From: a bacterium
GTDB lineage: Bacteria; Orphanbacterota; Orphanbacteria; Orphanbacterales; Orphanbacteraceae
Length of the DNA: 64,000 nt
Direction of reading: 5' to 3'
Assembly: GCA_025782575.1 (NCBI GenBank)
Contig: JALGYY010000001.1
Coordinates: 5,019-69,018, forward strand
Below the pieces are notes generated by a model that had not been told where the DNA came from, ran no database searches, and worked only from the letters and a program-made list of their open reading frames with translations. Shown piece by piece: positions 55,117-63,070 of the stretch; position 1 is the stretch's first letter; each line of letters begins with the position of its first letter. The position numbers and the translations under genes were made by a program.

Positions 55117-55710
55117 CTAATTAGGATCGTTCTCGACCTGGGTCCACGCCCCGTCAACTTCCTTCCAGAAGTAACGCGCTACGCCCGACTTCTTGTGAAC
55201 CGAGACCGCAGTCGTTTCGATTCCGTGGCGGGTCCCCTTCATGAAGAAGTCCAGATCGTAAATGGTGTCGTCAGCGGCTTTCATATCCGTACATGCGAAG
55301 TAGACGCCCTCGCCTAAAGCCGCAAGCTTGCCTTCATGTACTTTGACCAGCTCGAGCTGAAGCATCTTCTTGTCGACCGTGTCATAAATAAGGAAGTAGC
55401 CCCCCTTGAGCTTGGAATCCTGCTCGATGTATCCGGTGATAGCCACGGCAAGCTCGTCCAACGTCATCTCCATGGAAGCCTCGTCTTCCGGGTGCTCGGA
55501 GTGCTCAGCGTGCTCTCCATCTTCCGGGTGCTCAGCGTGCTCTCCGTCTTCAGGATGCTCCGGGTGTTCAGCTTTCTCCCCTTCTTCCGGATGCTCCGGA
55601 TGCTCGCCGGTGTCCTGAGCCAGAATCAACTGCGGCGAGAAAAGCAGCATCGCAAACACACTCATGGCCAGGGCGACCTCGCGAACTGTCCGATTCTTAC
55701 GTCCGTCCAT
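55117..55710 (-). CDS. exported protein with His/Glu/Pro-rich tandem repeats
   Basis: A 197-aa protein. A signal peptide (VALAMSVFAMLLFSPQLILAQ) is followed by about 45 residues of repeating EHPEDGEHA units (residues ~35-77; 9-aa unit, 27 bases). A ~115-aa domain then begins MTLDELAVAITGYIEQDSKL and contains FACTDMKAADDTIYDLDFFM. The His/Glu repeats could bind Zn, Cu or Ni ions. The C-terminal domain has no name I can give. ATG 55710 has GGAGGAG eight bases upstream. Confidence 0.75.
   Translation of the reverse strand: MDGRKNRTVREVALAMSVFAMLLFSPQLILAQDTGEHPEHPEEGEKAEHPEHPEDGEHAEHPEDGEHAEHSEHPEDEASMEMTLDELAVAITGYIEQDSKLKGGYFLIYDTVDKKMLQLELVKVHEGKLAALGEGVYFACTDMKAADDTIYDLDFFMKGTRHGIETTAVSVHKKSGVARYFWKEVDGAWTQVENDPN
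55485..55608 (-). repeat. 27-base coding tandem repeat (EHPEDGEHA units)
   Basis: Imperfect 9-codon units, with variants (EHPEEGEKA, EHPEDGEHA, EHSEHPED). They are likely prone to copy-number change by slippage. Confidence 0.7.
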
Positions 55711-55889
55711 AACTTGCGCTCCTCCTTACAGATCGATTCAACTTCACCAGCTATCCCGCTCTCCACCCCTCCCCGCCTTCGAATCAAGTTAGTCGGTTCC
55801 CGTGTGAATTACAAGCACGCAGCCCCCCGATCAGGCTGGTGTCGCGGCAGGTATTGCCCGGCCGGGGCTTTCGTGATAGTAAGAGAGGC

Positions 55890-56708
55890 ATGAACCTCGC
55901 CAATATCATTGTAGCAGCTTCGTTTTCCGCGCTCTGGCTACTCGAAAGCTGGATCCCGTTCTACGAGGAGTTCCCGGGTGGAGCGAAAGAAAAAATAGGG
56001 CACGATTCCAGGAATCTTGCGCTCGGGTTAATCAATGCAGTTCTTACGGCTATTATCGTGGCCACGCTCTTCCCGTACATCCTGTCCGGGGCGGGGAGGG
56101 GCGACTTCGGGCTTCTATCCCTCGTCGCATGGCCCGCGTGGGTTGAACTCGCCATCGCCCTGCTGCTTTTCGATATCTGGATGTACATCTGGCACAGAGT
56201 GAATCATGTGGTCCCGTTTTTGTGGCGCTTTCATAGAATGCACCATACCGAGGTCGACATGGATGCCTCGTCGGCCGTCCGCTTTCACCCCGGCGAGATC
56301 TTTTTCTCCGGCCTCGCTCGGCTGGCGATCATTCCACTTATCGGGTTGCACCTCCACCAACTGGTGCTCTACGAGCTTATCCTCTCGTTCTCCGTCTTCT
56401 TTCACCACTCAAACATCCGACTCCTCCCCAAACTCGACTATGGACTCATGGCACTTATCGTGACTCCGGCCATGCACCGGGTTCACCACAGCCGGTGGGA
56501 ACCGGAAACAAACTCCAACTACGGCACTATTCTATCGTGGTGGGACAAGATATTCGGATCATTCCGGCTTCGGGACGATGCTCACGCACTGCAACTCGGG
56601 CTGGATGAATTCGACTCTCCCAGGTGGCACACCATAAAGGGACTCATGGGGACACCGCTCGCTCCCGGTGGTGGCAGTGATTCCGGAAGAGATTCGAAAG
56701 AAAGCTGA
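55890..56708 (+). CDS. fatty acid hydroxylase/sterol desaturase-family membrane oxygenase
   Basis: A 272-aa di-iron membrane protein. His boxes are HRVNH, HRMHH (in FLWRFHRMHHTEVDMDAS) and HRVHH (in MHRVHHSRWEPETN), with ~4-5 helices, as in the fatty acid hydroxylase superfamily. These enzymes hydroxylate or desaturate membrane lipids with O2. ATG 55890 has GAGAGG one base upstream and gives the membrane start NLANIIVAASF; the longer frame to 55839 is less likely. The substrate could be a lipid or alkylglycerol. Confidence 0.87.
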   Translation: MNLANIIVAASFSALWLLESWIPFYEEFPGGAKEKIGHDSRNLALGLINAVLTAIIVATLFPYILSGAGRGDFGLLSLVAWPAWVELAIALLLFDIWMYIWHRVNHVVPFLWRFHRMHHTEVDMDASSAVRFHPGEIFFSGLARLAIIPLIGLHLHQLVLYELILSFSVFFHHSNIRLLPKLDYGLMALIVTPAMHRVHHSRWEPETNSNYGTILSWWDKIFGSFRLRDDAHALQLGLDEFDSPRWHTIKGLMGTPLAPGGGSDSGRDSKES

Positions 56709-56718
56709 TCGCTCGCCT

Positions 56719-57240
56719 CTATTTTCCTATAACTACACGGCGTGATGCAGTTGTGCCGCCCGCTTCGAGCCGTACGAAGTAGATCCCTGACGGGATTCGC
56801 TTCCCACTTTGATCAGTCGCACTCCATGACACCTCGGTTGTTCCGGCCCTGAAAGACCCGTCGAACACGGTTATTACCAGGCGCCCCCGGATATCACAGA
56901 GTCGAAGCGTTGCGGTGGCCGGGGTCTCGAGATTGACAGCGAAGATGGTGTTTTCTCTGACGGGGTTCGGGTGGGGCGCTCCGAGAGTTTCCGGGATGCG
57001 GATCCCCGTTCCAGCTATCCCAGTCTCGACCGGATAGTTGTTAATCCAGAGGTCATCGACATAGATATGGCTCGTTCCGGACTGGTTGTAGATGTCCGCC
57101 GCGAAACTATCCCCTGTACCTTGAAGAACGGGGGCACTGCCAACGGTCTCGACCGTCCACGCACCAGGTTCGGCGAGGCCCTCGGGCCAGACTTTGGGGC
57201 TGTCCGGGGACGTATGCGCTTTCCTGATCAGCGCCAGGAT
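56719..57240 (-). pseudogene. truncated secreted protein, C-terminal ~170 residues with FlgD-like sorting domain
   Basis: The minus-strand frame is open from ~57258 to TAG 56719. It reads a lectin-like piece (GAWTVETVGSAPVLQG, IYVDDLWINNYPV) and a FlgD-like tail (HPNPVRENTIFAVNL ... DQSGKRIPSGIYFVRLEAGG). No start codon, signal peptide or ribosome-binding site precedes it; upstream in its frame are stops. The HNH gene's 3' end runs over its first ~130 bases in another frame. It is the stump of a gene whose 5' part was lost, probably when the HNH gene arrived. Confidence 0.68.
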
Positions 57241-58378
57241 CTTCCGTCTCAGAACGTTTCGTCAGTGACATCTCACGAGCGGCCAATCGGTTGTGTTTCC
57301 CACAGAGAAGACGCAGATTCTTGAGGGAGAGCTCCCCGCCCCGGCAGAATGGCGTGATGTGATCGATCTGCAGATGAGCGGCCGAGTCGCATCGGATGCC
57401 GAGGGAACTGGTGTATGTGCAGCGCCCCCTGTCGCGGTTGAATACCGCATCCCGCAAGGGGGCCGGGATGTGCCTCGAACGAACGGGCAGCCCCTCTGTT
57501 CCCTTGCCTGGATACTCTTTCTCCTCGGCTGTTTGTGAGCCGCTCACGGTTGCCGGTTTGACCGGAGAAATGCCCTTCGCCAGTCTCCGCGCCTGGCCCT
57601 CCGACTTGCTCTGCTTCCTGGCTTCCTTCTTCTTCCGCCGCGCCTCTTTCCGCTCGGGATCGCGCTTCTCCAGCAAGTCTTTCATCGCTCGTCCGAGGAT
57701 CGCTTCCAGACTCCAGCTACGGGAGCAGACCCTCTTCGCCCGCTCCAGATCCCGGCAGAACTCCTCGCTCGCCGAGAACCGAATCTCATAACGCTGCTCC
57801 GGCACTTCTTGCAGATCCTGTCGGGAATCGCTACCAACGTGGGTGTGATACGGGGATTCCTCCACCTGAAAAAGATCGCCATTTACCTCCCGGTTCGGGA
57901 CGTTGTCAGCCGGTTCTATCAAGCCGATCGGTCGCACGGATTCTCGCACAGTCGGCGCAGTCTGATGGGAAGCGACGATCTTTTCAATCTCGACAAATGT
58001 CTTTCCGGAGACCGATCGGAGGATCTCTTCCGGATTCCCCTCCGCCAGAAGACGGGCGATCTTGGCGAGGCCACATACAGTGATCTTGCGATCCACCAGG
58101 AGCATTCTTGCCGCGGGGAATTTTTTCATACATCTGGCAGCCGCAATAGACCTCCCCGCTTTGGATGGGGAGTAGCGCCAACGGCAGGTGCAGAAGGCAA
58201 ACAGAGAGGAGTAGCCTTCCTTCAAATAGAGAGATCGTTTTTCGATTTCATTCAGACACTCAAGAATGGAGATCAGCAAGGAATGTTCGTTCCGAACCGC
58301 ACGATCTCCTTCTTGAATCACGGCATTGTTGGAAAGCTGCTCGATCGATCGCTTCATCTTCTTCGTCATCACGATCAT
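57107..58378 (-). CDS. HNH endonuclease of the DUF222-like family
   Basis: A 423-aa protein. An N-terminal helical region (LLISILECLNEIEKRSLYLKEGYSSLFAFC ... AGRSIAAARCMKKFPAARMLL) is typical of repeated HNH proteins. A lysine/arginine-rich linker follows (~residues 250-290), then the nuclease motif RDRGRCTYTS ... CDSAAHLQIDHITPFCRGGELSLKNLRLLCGKHNRL with its HNH residues. The last ~45 residues after REMSLTKRSETEDP are read across the remnant of another gene and are probably not conserved. ATG 58378 has AGGAGG five bases upstream. It may be a selfish mobile gene; no recognition site is known. Confidence 0.83.
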   Translation of the reverse strand: MIVMTKKMKRSIEQLSNNAVIQEGDRAVRNEHSLLISILECLNEIEKRSLYLKEGYSSLFAFCTCRWRYSPSKAGRSIAAARCMKKFPAARMLLVDRKITVCGLAKIARLLAEGNPEEILRSVSGKTFVEIEKIVASHQTAPTVRESVRPIGLIEPADNVPNREVNGDLFQVEESPYHTHVGSDSRQDLQEVPEQRYEIRFSASEEFCRDLERAKRVCSRSWSLEAILGRAMKDLLEKRDPERKEARRKKKEARKQSKSEGQARRLAKGISPVKPATVSGSQTAEEKEYPGKGTEGLPVRSRHIPAPLRDAVFNRDRGRCTYTSSLGIRCDSAAHLQIDHITPFCRGGELSLKNLRLLCGKHNRLAAREMSLTKRSETEDPGADQESAYVPGQPQSLARGPRRTWCVDGRDRWQCPRSSRYRG

Positions 58379-58439
58379 CTTCCCCTCCTGTCCACCCATG
58401 TCGTTCCAAGCCCCACAGACATTCTAACACCCCCTGTTT

Positions 58440-58471
58440 CGGCTTCGTGGGAGGCGTAACAAACGAAGCCG
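58440..58471. promoter_or_regulatory. 9-bp inverted repeat upstream of the HNH gene
   Basis: CGGCTTCGT, a 14-base spacer and ACGAAGCCG, 62 bases before the HNH start. It could be a recognition or insertion scar for the HNH element, or a 5' UTR hairpin. Confidence 0.35.
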
Positions 58472-58726
58472 CCAGTGATTCTGCAAAACGAAAGACGAGA
58501 TCATTCCCAATCCGTTTCTGGTAAGGAGAGGTCCTCTGAGGGGATTCCGTGGAGGCATCTGCGGCAATGGAAACCGGCGAGGTCGAAAACGTGTCAAGCA
58601 ATATTTATTGAAATCGTTAAAAACATCAAAATAGTCGAGCGACTCGAGGCTAAACGACGACCGGCGCCGACCAGGAAAACGCATACGTCTCCGGACAGCC
58701 CCCCAGGGGATCTTTGCGGGCACAGC

Positions 58727-58756
58727 AGGAAGCCCTCCCGTGCAGGAGGGCTTCCT
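58727..58756 (-). terminator. 12-bp perfect stem-loop after the small exported protein gene
   Basis: AGGAAGCCCTCC, a six-base loop and GGAGGGCTTCCT, directly after the minus-strand gene that ends at 58768. It is strong, but the downstream T-run is weak in both directions, so termination could be bidirectional or factor-assisted. Confidence 0.65.
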
Positions 58757-58767
58757 GAGTGTTTCTT

Positions 58768-59163
58768 CTACCGATTTCCTTTTCCTCGACGGGGGAGGAG
58801 CGGACACTCGAAATAATTAGCGGTCGAATTGAAGTCGCTCAGATCGAGATCATCGACGGAGCAGGCGTCCGCGTACTTGTCGGGATCAACACCCATCTTG
58901 AGCATATTAACGTGCCAGCGTCCTCCATTGTAATCAGTGTCTCCAGGTCCGGAATCCGAGATGAGGGGCACGCCGTCCTTGAAACCGTTCCCGCCTGCAT
59001 ACAGTTCATCGAAGTTACCAGCGTCCGGGCTGAAACTGGTTGGAGTAACCAAGCTCTGATATAGCTCGCAATCGACCCAGGCCTGCGGCCTCGGAATCGA
59101 TCCTTGCGCCCCGATGACCTGTGCAGATACAGCCAGGATTGCCAGGGCAGCCACGAGCTGCAC
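58768..59163 (-). CDS. small exported protein of unknown function
   Basis: A 131-aa protein. From GTG 59163 it shows a hydrophobic signal peptide (LVAALAILAVSAQVIGAQ) and a ~110-aa mature part with WVDCELYQSLVTPTSF, GNGFKDGVPLISDSGPGDTDYNGGRWHVNML, a short cysteine pair (DACSVDDLDLSDF, YFECPLL) and a basic end. A better start (ATG with AAGGAG ten bases upstream, at about 59193) lies in another frame and would give MSRNRRIIC before the signal core, so a frameshift in the leader is possible. I do not recognise the family. Confidence 0.6.
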   Translation of the reverse strand: MQLVAALAILAVSAQVIGAQGSIPRPQAWVDCELYQSLVTPTSFSPDAGNFDELYAGGNGFKDGVPLISDSGPGDTDYNGGRWHVNMLKMGVDPDKYADACSVDDLDLSDFNSTANYFECPLLPRRGKGNR

Positions 59164-59400
59164 TACAGATGATCCGTCTGTTACGAGACATACTCACACT
59201 TCTCCTTGTAAAATGTGGAAGACGAATGATGTGGAGTGTCCCTCCCTCCATAGTGAATACGAAGGGAGTGGATAAGTGTGACTGGAAAACGGAGGCCTTT
59301 GTGCTCAGCTCTCGGCCGGCGTCCGCGTGCAGGCAGGATCAGCCTGCATGCGGACCACCGGCCCTCGATTGAGAGCGTCTCGAGGCGATGCCCGGCAAAA

Positions 59401-60249
59401 CTACCGCTTTTCGCCACCAACTATTTCGGTCATCTGGAGTACGTGGCCGTCGCTCACTTCAGCGGCGCTGAGAACCACACCCATCTCCCACCCGCTGTAA
59501 TAGCCAGGCGCGCTTGCCTCGAGGTCGTATGTTCCCGGCGGAAGCTCTGCCAGGAGAAATTCGTCCGTATCAGGATCGCTGTAAGCCGACGCCACGAGAT
59601 CATAAGTCCCCGAAACGTAGACATTAACCAGCCCGTAGACCGACGGTACGATTACGCCTGAAATCGTTCCGGTCTGCGGCGCCTGAGGTACCTCGCCCAA
59701 TCGGAGGATCCCCCTCATTTTGTAGCGGTGCTTCCCTCTTGCCTTTTCTCTCACCGCCTGGGAGGCGTTGAAATCGAGAGGAAGAATGGCATGACCGCTC
59801 GGTCCCACCTCGAACACCTCATTGATCCGGAGCGCGTTGCCGGCGATCTTCAGCGGCGAAACTTCTCCGTTGACTGTAATCGAGGCGTCCCTGACGCGGA
59901 CCCGCATCTTGAGATAGGAGCCCGGTTCCATCGTAGCTCCACCGAGAATCGCCTCGAATCCATCCAGTACTGTCAGCAGGTCGAAGGTTCGTTCCGTCTT
60001 CAATGGGTTCCCGACGTAGACCCATTCCTCCACCCCGTTGACTTCCCTTAACACCCGTATGGATGAGTAGACGATATTGATCGCCTCAATACTCTCGGTC
60101 GGCTGGGCCACCCCTCGGGTTCTCTGGAAAGGCTTTTTACCGGCTGACTCCGGGCCCGTGACGGACTGGCAGCCGATTACCCCTGTGATGATGACCAGCA
60201 AGAGGACACACCTGCTCAAAGTTCCTACGATTGCCTCGATCTTCTTCAT
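59401..60249 (-). CDS. DUF4382 lipoprotein with carboxypeptidase-regulatory-like C-terminus
   Basis: A 282-aa lipoprotein. The signal ends at VIGCQS (lipobox with Cys27). The middle resembles DUF4382 (INIVYSSIRVL, WVYVGNPLKTERTFDLLTVLDG, ATMEPGSYLKMRVRV, a fold seen near pilin-like or adhesin proteins). The tail has a CarboxypepD_reg-like Ig fold (TISGVIVPSVYGLVNVYVSGTYDLVA ... ELPPGTYDLEASAPGY). ATG 60249 has GAGGAGG seven bases upstream. Envelope surface location is inferred. Confidence 0.83.
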   Translation of the reverse strand: MKKIEAIVGTLSRCVLLLVIITGVIGCQSVTGPESAGKKPFQRTRGVAQPTESIEAINIVYSSIRVLREVNGVEEWVYVGNPLKTERTFDLLTVLDGFEAILGGATMEPGSYLKMRVRVRDASITVNGEVSPLKIAGNALRINEVFEVGPSGHAILPLDFNASQAVREKARGKHRYKMRGILRLGEVPQAPQTGTISGVIVPSVYGLVNVYVSGTYDLVASAYSDPDTDEFLLAELPPGTYDLEASAPGYYSGWEMGVVLSAAEVSDGHVLQMTEIVGGEKR

Positions 60250-60514
60250 CGCCCAGCCTCCTCTTTCTTACAACCCGATCGACTGATTCGTCGAATCTGC
60301 CGGATTCGTGTCGTTTTTCGTCTCCCCTTTCGGGGGCTTCAAAGAGATAGTAAGGGCAAACGCCATGCCAGAATGGGGTTGGGCAGTCCCGATTATGAGG
60401 CGCCGGAGAGGAGCGCAGATTGCGATGGTGTCGAAGCCATCAAAGCTTTTTGAGAAATATTGGAGACGGCTAAGGGCGCATCTGCAACTGGAGTAAGGAG
60501 ACACAAGAGTTTAG

Positions 60515-60588
60515 TGGCTGGGACGCAGGGATTCGAACCCCGATACTACGGTCCAGAGCCGCATGTCCTACCGTTGGACGACGTCCCA
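60515..60588 (-). tRNA. tRNA-Gln (anticodon CTG)
   Basis: A 74-base tRNA with the encoded 3' CCA. The acceptor stem TGGGACG/CGTCCCA carries a U1-A72 pair and G73 discriminator, which are GlnRS identity elements in E. coli. The anticodon loop is CTCTGGA between the stems TGCGG and CCGTA, so the anticodon is CUG and reads CAG. The T arm has GGGGTTCGAATCCC. It lies just downstream of gltX (about 110 bases) on the same strand and fits the glnS gene found at 17939. Confidence 0.93.
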
Positions 60589-60697
60589 GTATGGTGATAA
60601 ATACTAACCGCGCCCGTAAGGGCTGTCAACCCGGCGGGGGGCAGCCCGAAAAGTGCCGGGGGCTGTGCGGAGGCACGCGCACTCAAAGTATCCCCCC

Positions 60698-62173
60698 CTA
60701 CCCGGTGACGATCGCCTCGGCCGCCCGGAGCCGCCTGACCGATCGCTCCCGGCCGAGCACCTCGAACACATGGAACATGCTCGGGCCGACGTTGGTGCCG
60801 GTAAGAGCGGTTCGGCTCCCGTTGATTACAAGCCCCGGCTTGACTTCTCTCTCGTCGGCAAAGGCCCGCGCTTCGGCCTCGACGGTCTCGGCATCGAACA
60901 CTTTCAGCTTTTCCAGACGATCGGCAAACTGGGGAAGCAGCCCGGCAAGCCCCTCCTTTTTCAGATTCTTTTTGACCGCCCTCTCTTCCATCTCGAAGTC
61001 ATCGGAGAAATAAGGGCGGCCCCGAAGGGGAAACTCGTCGAGCGTTCGAATACGTTCGCGAAGCAGATCGATCACGTTCCGATACCAGTCATCCCGCTCT
61101 CCATTAAAATTATCCTGCCAGAGTGAGGCGCGCTCCATTTCCTGCTTTACCATGGGAAGCAGATCATCGAGCGGCATGGACTTGATGTAGTCCCCGTTAA
61201 TGGCGATCGCTCTCGGGTCGGTCCAGTTACGCTCGTCTCCCCCTCGATAGTTGAAGATGGCATTCGACTTGTTCACTTTCGAAATGTCAAAGCGCTTCAC
61301 CAGATCCTGCAGACTGAGCCGCTCCTCTTCCGCGCCGGGCGACCAGCCTAGCAGCGCCAGAAAATCGTTCATCGCCTGCGGCACAAAACCACGATCTCTA
61401 TAATAGAGAAGGCTTACGATCTCGCCATGTTTACGTTTGGAGAGCTTCGCCTTGTTGGGCGCGAGAATCAGGGGCAGATGTCCGAACACCGGCTCAGGTT
61501 TTCCGAGCGCCCGATAGAGCAGGATCTGCTTCGGCGTATTGGAAAGGTGATCCTGCCCGCGAATGACATGGCTGATCTCCATGTCGGCATCATCGATGAC
61601 GACGCTCAGGTTATAGAGAGGCGAACCGTCCGACCGGAGCATGACGAAGTCTTCAATGTCGCCTGTCCTCTTCACGTTCTTCCCATAGACAAGATCGACG
61701 AATTCGACGGTTTCACCGTCCGGGACCCGAAAGCGAACGACGAAAGGCTCGCCATCCGCAGCGCGCCGATCCGAATCCTCCTGCGTCAGCTCCCGATGGG
61801 GCGACCGAAATCCCCCCTCCGTTTTATTCGCCGCCGCTTCTTCTTTCATCGCTTTAAGCTCATCGGGCGTCAGAAAGCACCGATAAGCGTGGCCGCTCTC
61901 AATCAGCGCCGCAGCCGCTGCCCGATGTTCCTCGCTCCGCCCCGCCTGGAAGACCGGCCCCTCGTCCCAGTCAAGCCCGAGCCACCGGAGCCCGTCGAGA
62001 AAATAGCCGACGGACTCTTCGTTGGAACGCTCTTTGTCCGTATCTTCTATACGGAGAACGAACACGCCGTCATGCTGCCGGGCGTAGATCCAGTTGAATA
62101 GCGCGGTTCGCGCCCCGCCGACATGGAAATAGCCTGTCGGACTCGGCGCAAAACGGACACGTACCTGGTTCAT
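60698..62173 (-). CDS. gltX: glutamyl-tRNA synthetase
   Basis: A 491-aa class Ib synthetase, the usual length. The N-terminus reads RVRFAPSPTGYFHVGGARTALFNW (HIGH variant HVGG at residues 17-20), then RIEDTDKERS, the GQDHLSNTPKQILLY segment and the KLSKR loop at residues 243-247. The zinc-binding cysteines of E. coli GluRS are absent. It charges tRNA-Glu with glutamate; with GlnRS present it need not be a misacylating enzyme. ATG 62173 has GGGAG five bases upstream and follows the tandem PTPS gene by nine bases, suggesting cotranscription. Confidence 0.95.
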   Translation of the reverse strand: MNQVRVRFAPSPTGYFHVGGARTALFNWIYARQHDGVFVLRIEDTDKERSNEESVGYFLDGLRWLGLDWDEGPVFQAGRSEEHRAAAAALIESGHAYRCFLTPDELKAMKEEAAANKTEGGFRSPHRELTQEDSDRRAADGEPFVVRFRVPDGETVEFVDLVYGKNVKRTGDIEDFVMLRSDGSPLYNLSVVIDDADMEISHVIRGQDHLSNTPKQILLYRALGKPEPVFGHLPLILAPNKAKLSKRKHGEIVSLLYYRDRGFVPQAMNDFLALLGWSPGAEEERLSLQDLVKRFDISKVNKSNAIFNYRGGDERNWTDPRAIAINGDYIKSMPLDDLLPMVKQEMERASLWQDNFNGERDDWYRNVIDLLRERIRTLDEFPLRGRPYFSDDFEMEERAVKKNLKKEGLAGLLPQFADRLEKLKVFDAETVEAEARAFADEREVKPGLVINGSRTALTGTNVGPSMFHVFEVLGRERSVRRLRAAEAIVTG

Positions 62174-62182
62174 GCAGTCTCC

Positions 62183-63001
62183 CTATCCACCGTAAAACTC
62201 GGCAATATTTCTTTCGGTCTCATAGAGCTTGACGCGGTAGAGCCGCGCCCCGCCCGGCTTCTCACCGATCCGATTCCAGATCACACGGGCGATATTTTCG
62301 GCGGTCGGGTTCAGCTCGCGAAATTCATCGAGCTCGATATTCAAATGTTTATGATCAAAATACTCCAGCACCTGTTCGTCGACGATCCGGTCGAGCTCAC
62401 CCACATTCGCGATCGTACCGGTCCGCTCGTCCACTTCGCCGGCGATCGTGATTTCCACACGATAGTTATGCCCGTGGCCGTGGGGGTTATTGCATTTCCC
62501 GAAAAGCTCGCGATTCTTTTTCTCGTTCAGGTCGGGCTGATGCAGCCTGTGGGCCGCGCAAAAATGATAGCCCCTGGTCAGATACATTTCTCCACTCCCC
62601 GATCTCCGCTCCACATAGAGCGTTTCATGTTCAGCAAGCCGCACTTCATAAAGCCGGTCACCCTGATAGTGAGGTGCCAGTCGCTCCCAGATGTAACCCG
62701 ACAGATTCTCGAGTGTGGGCGCGTGGCTTCGAAAGTAAGCAACGTCTTCATTCAATAATAGATTGTCCAGATTGGCGATCGCCTCCTGGCGGATAACGGC
62801 CTTCAGCGATTTCAGATTCTCCACCATTCCCGTGTCGGCGCCGATCGGTCCTCGGGTCGTCACTTCGAGCATGTAATTGTGCCCGTGCGTGGTGAGAGGT
62901 CCGTATGTCTTCCGCGCCTCCTCTTCCGATAGATGGGGAAGCCGATAGTGGTGGGCGGCGGAAAACCGCTCCCTTCTCCGGATGTATGCTTCGATCGCCA
63001 T
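62183..63001 (-). CDS. tandem 6-pyruvoyltetrahydropterin synthase/QueD-like protein
   Basis: A 272-aa fusion of two T-fold domains. The first (residues ~1-130) has zinc-ligand His in FSAAHHYRLPHL and THGHNY, but no catalytic Cys (the KTYGPLTT stretch) and no His in its LDNLLLN motif. The second (~137-272) is complete: FCAAHRLHQPDL, Cys170 in FGKCNNPHGHGHNY and FDHKHLN. Its wording is close to eukaryotic PTPS, which makes 6-pyruvoyltetrahydropterin from dihydroneopterin triphosphate; bacterial QueD makes 6-carboxytetrahydropterin for queuosine. No other pterin or queuosine gene is in the window. ATG 63001 follows a divergent promoter shared with the MocA-like gene. Confidence 0.86.
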   Translation of the reverse strand: MAIEAYIRRRERFSAAHHYRLPHLSEEEARKTYGPLTTHGHNYMLEVTTRGPIGADTGMVENLKSLKAVIRQEAIANLDNLLLNEDVAYFRSHAPTLENLSGYIWERLAPHYQGDRLYEVRLAEHETLYVERRSGSGEMYLTRGYHFCAAHRLHQPDLNEKKNRELFGKCNNPHGHGHNYRVEITIAGEVDERTGTIANVGELDRIVDEQVLEYFDHKHLNIELDEFRELNPTAENIARVIWNRIGEKPGGARLYRVKLYETERNIAEFYGG

Positions 63002-63070
63002 GGAGTGGACGGTATCACGCGCTTTCGGGGCCGGTCAAACGAGACCCGAAGCGGGTGGTATGATGGAACG

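Larger units (their letters stand above)
58379..58767. other. non-coding region between HNH gene and small exported protein gene
   Basis: About 390 bases without a convincing gene. It holds two stem-loops (58440-58471 and 58727-58756) and an AT-rich stretch at about 58596-58632 (CAATATTTATTG, TTAAAAAC), likely carrying promoters. Nothing else is recognised. Confidence 0.5.

Noticed and set aside
60268-60504. Small open frames on both strands beside the tRNA (62 and 78 aa)
   Set aside because: No ribosome-binding site, no domain, and they lie in an AT-richer gap between a lipoprotein gene and a tRNA.
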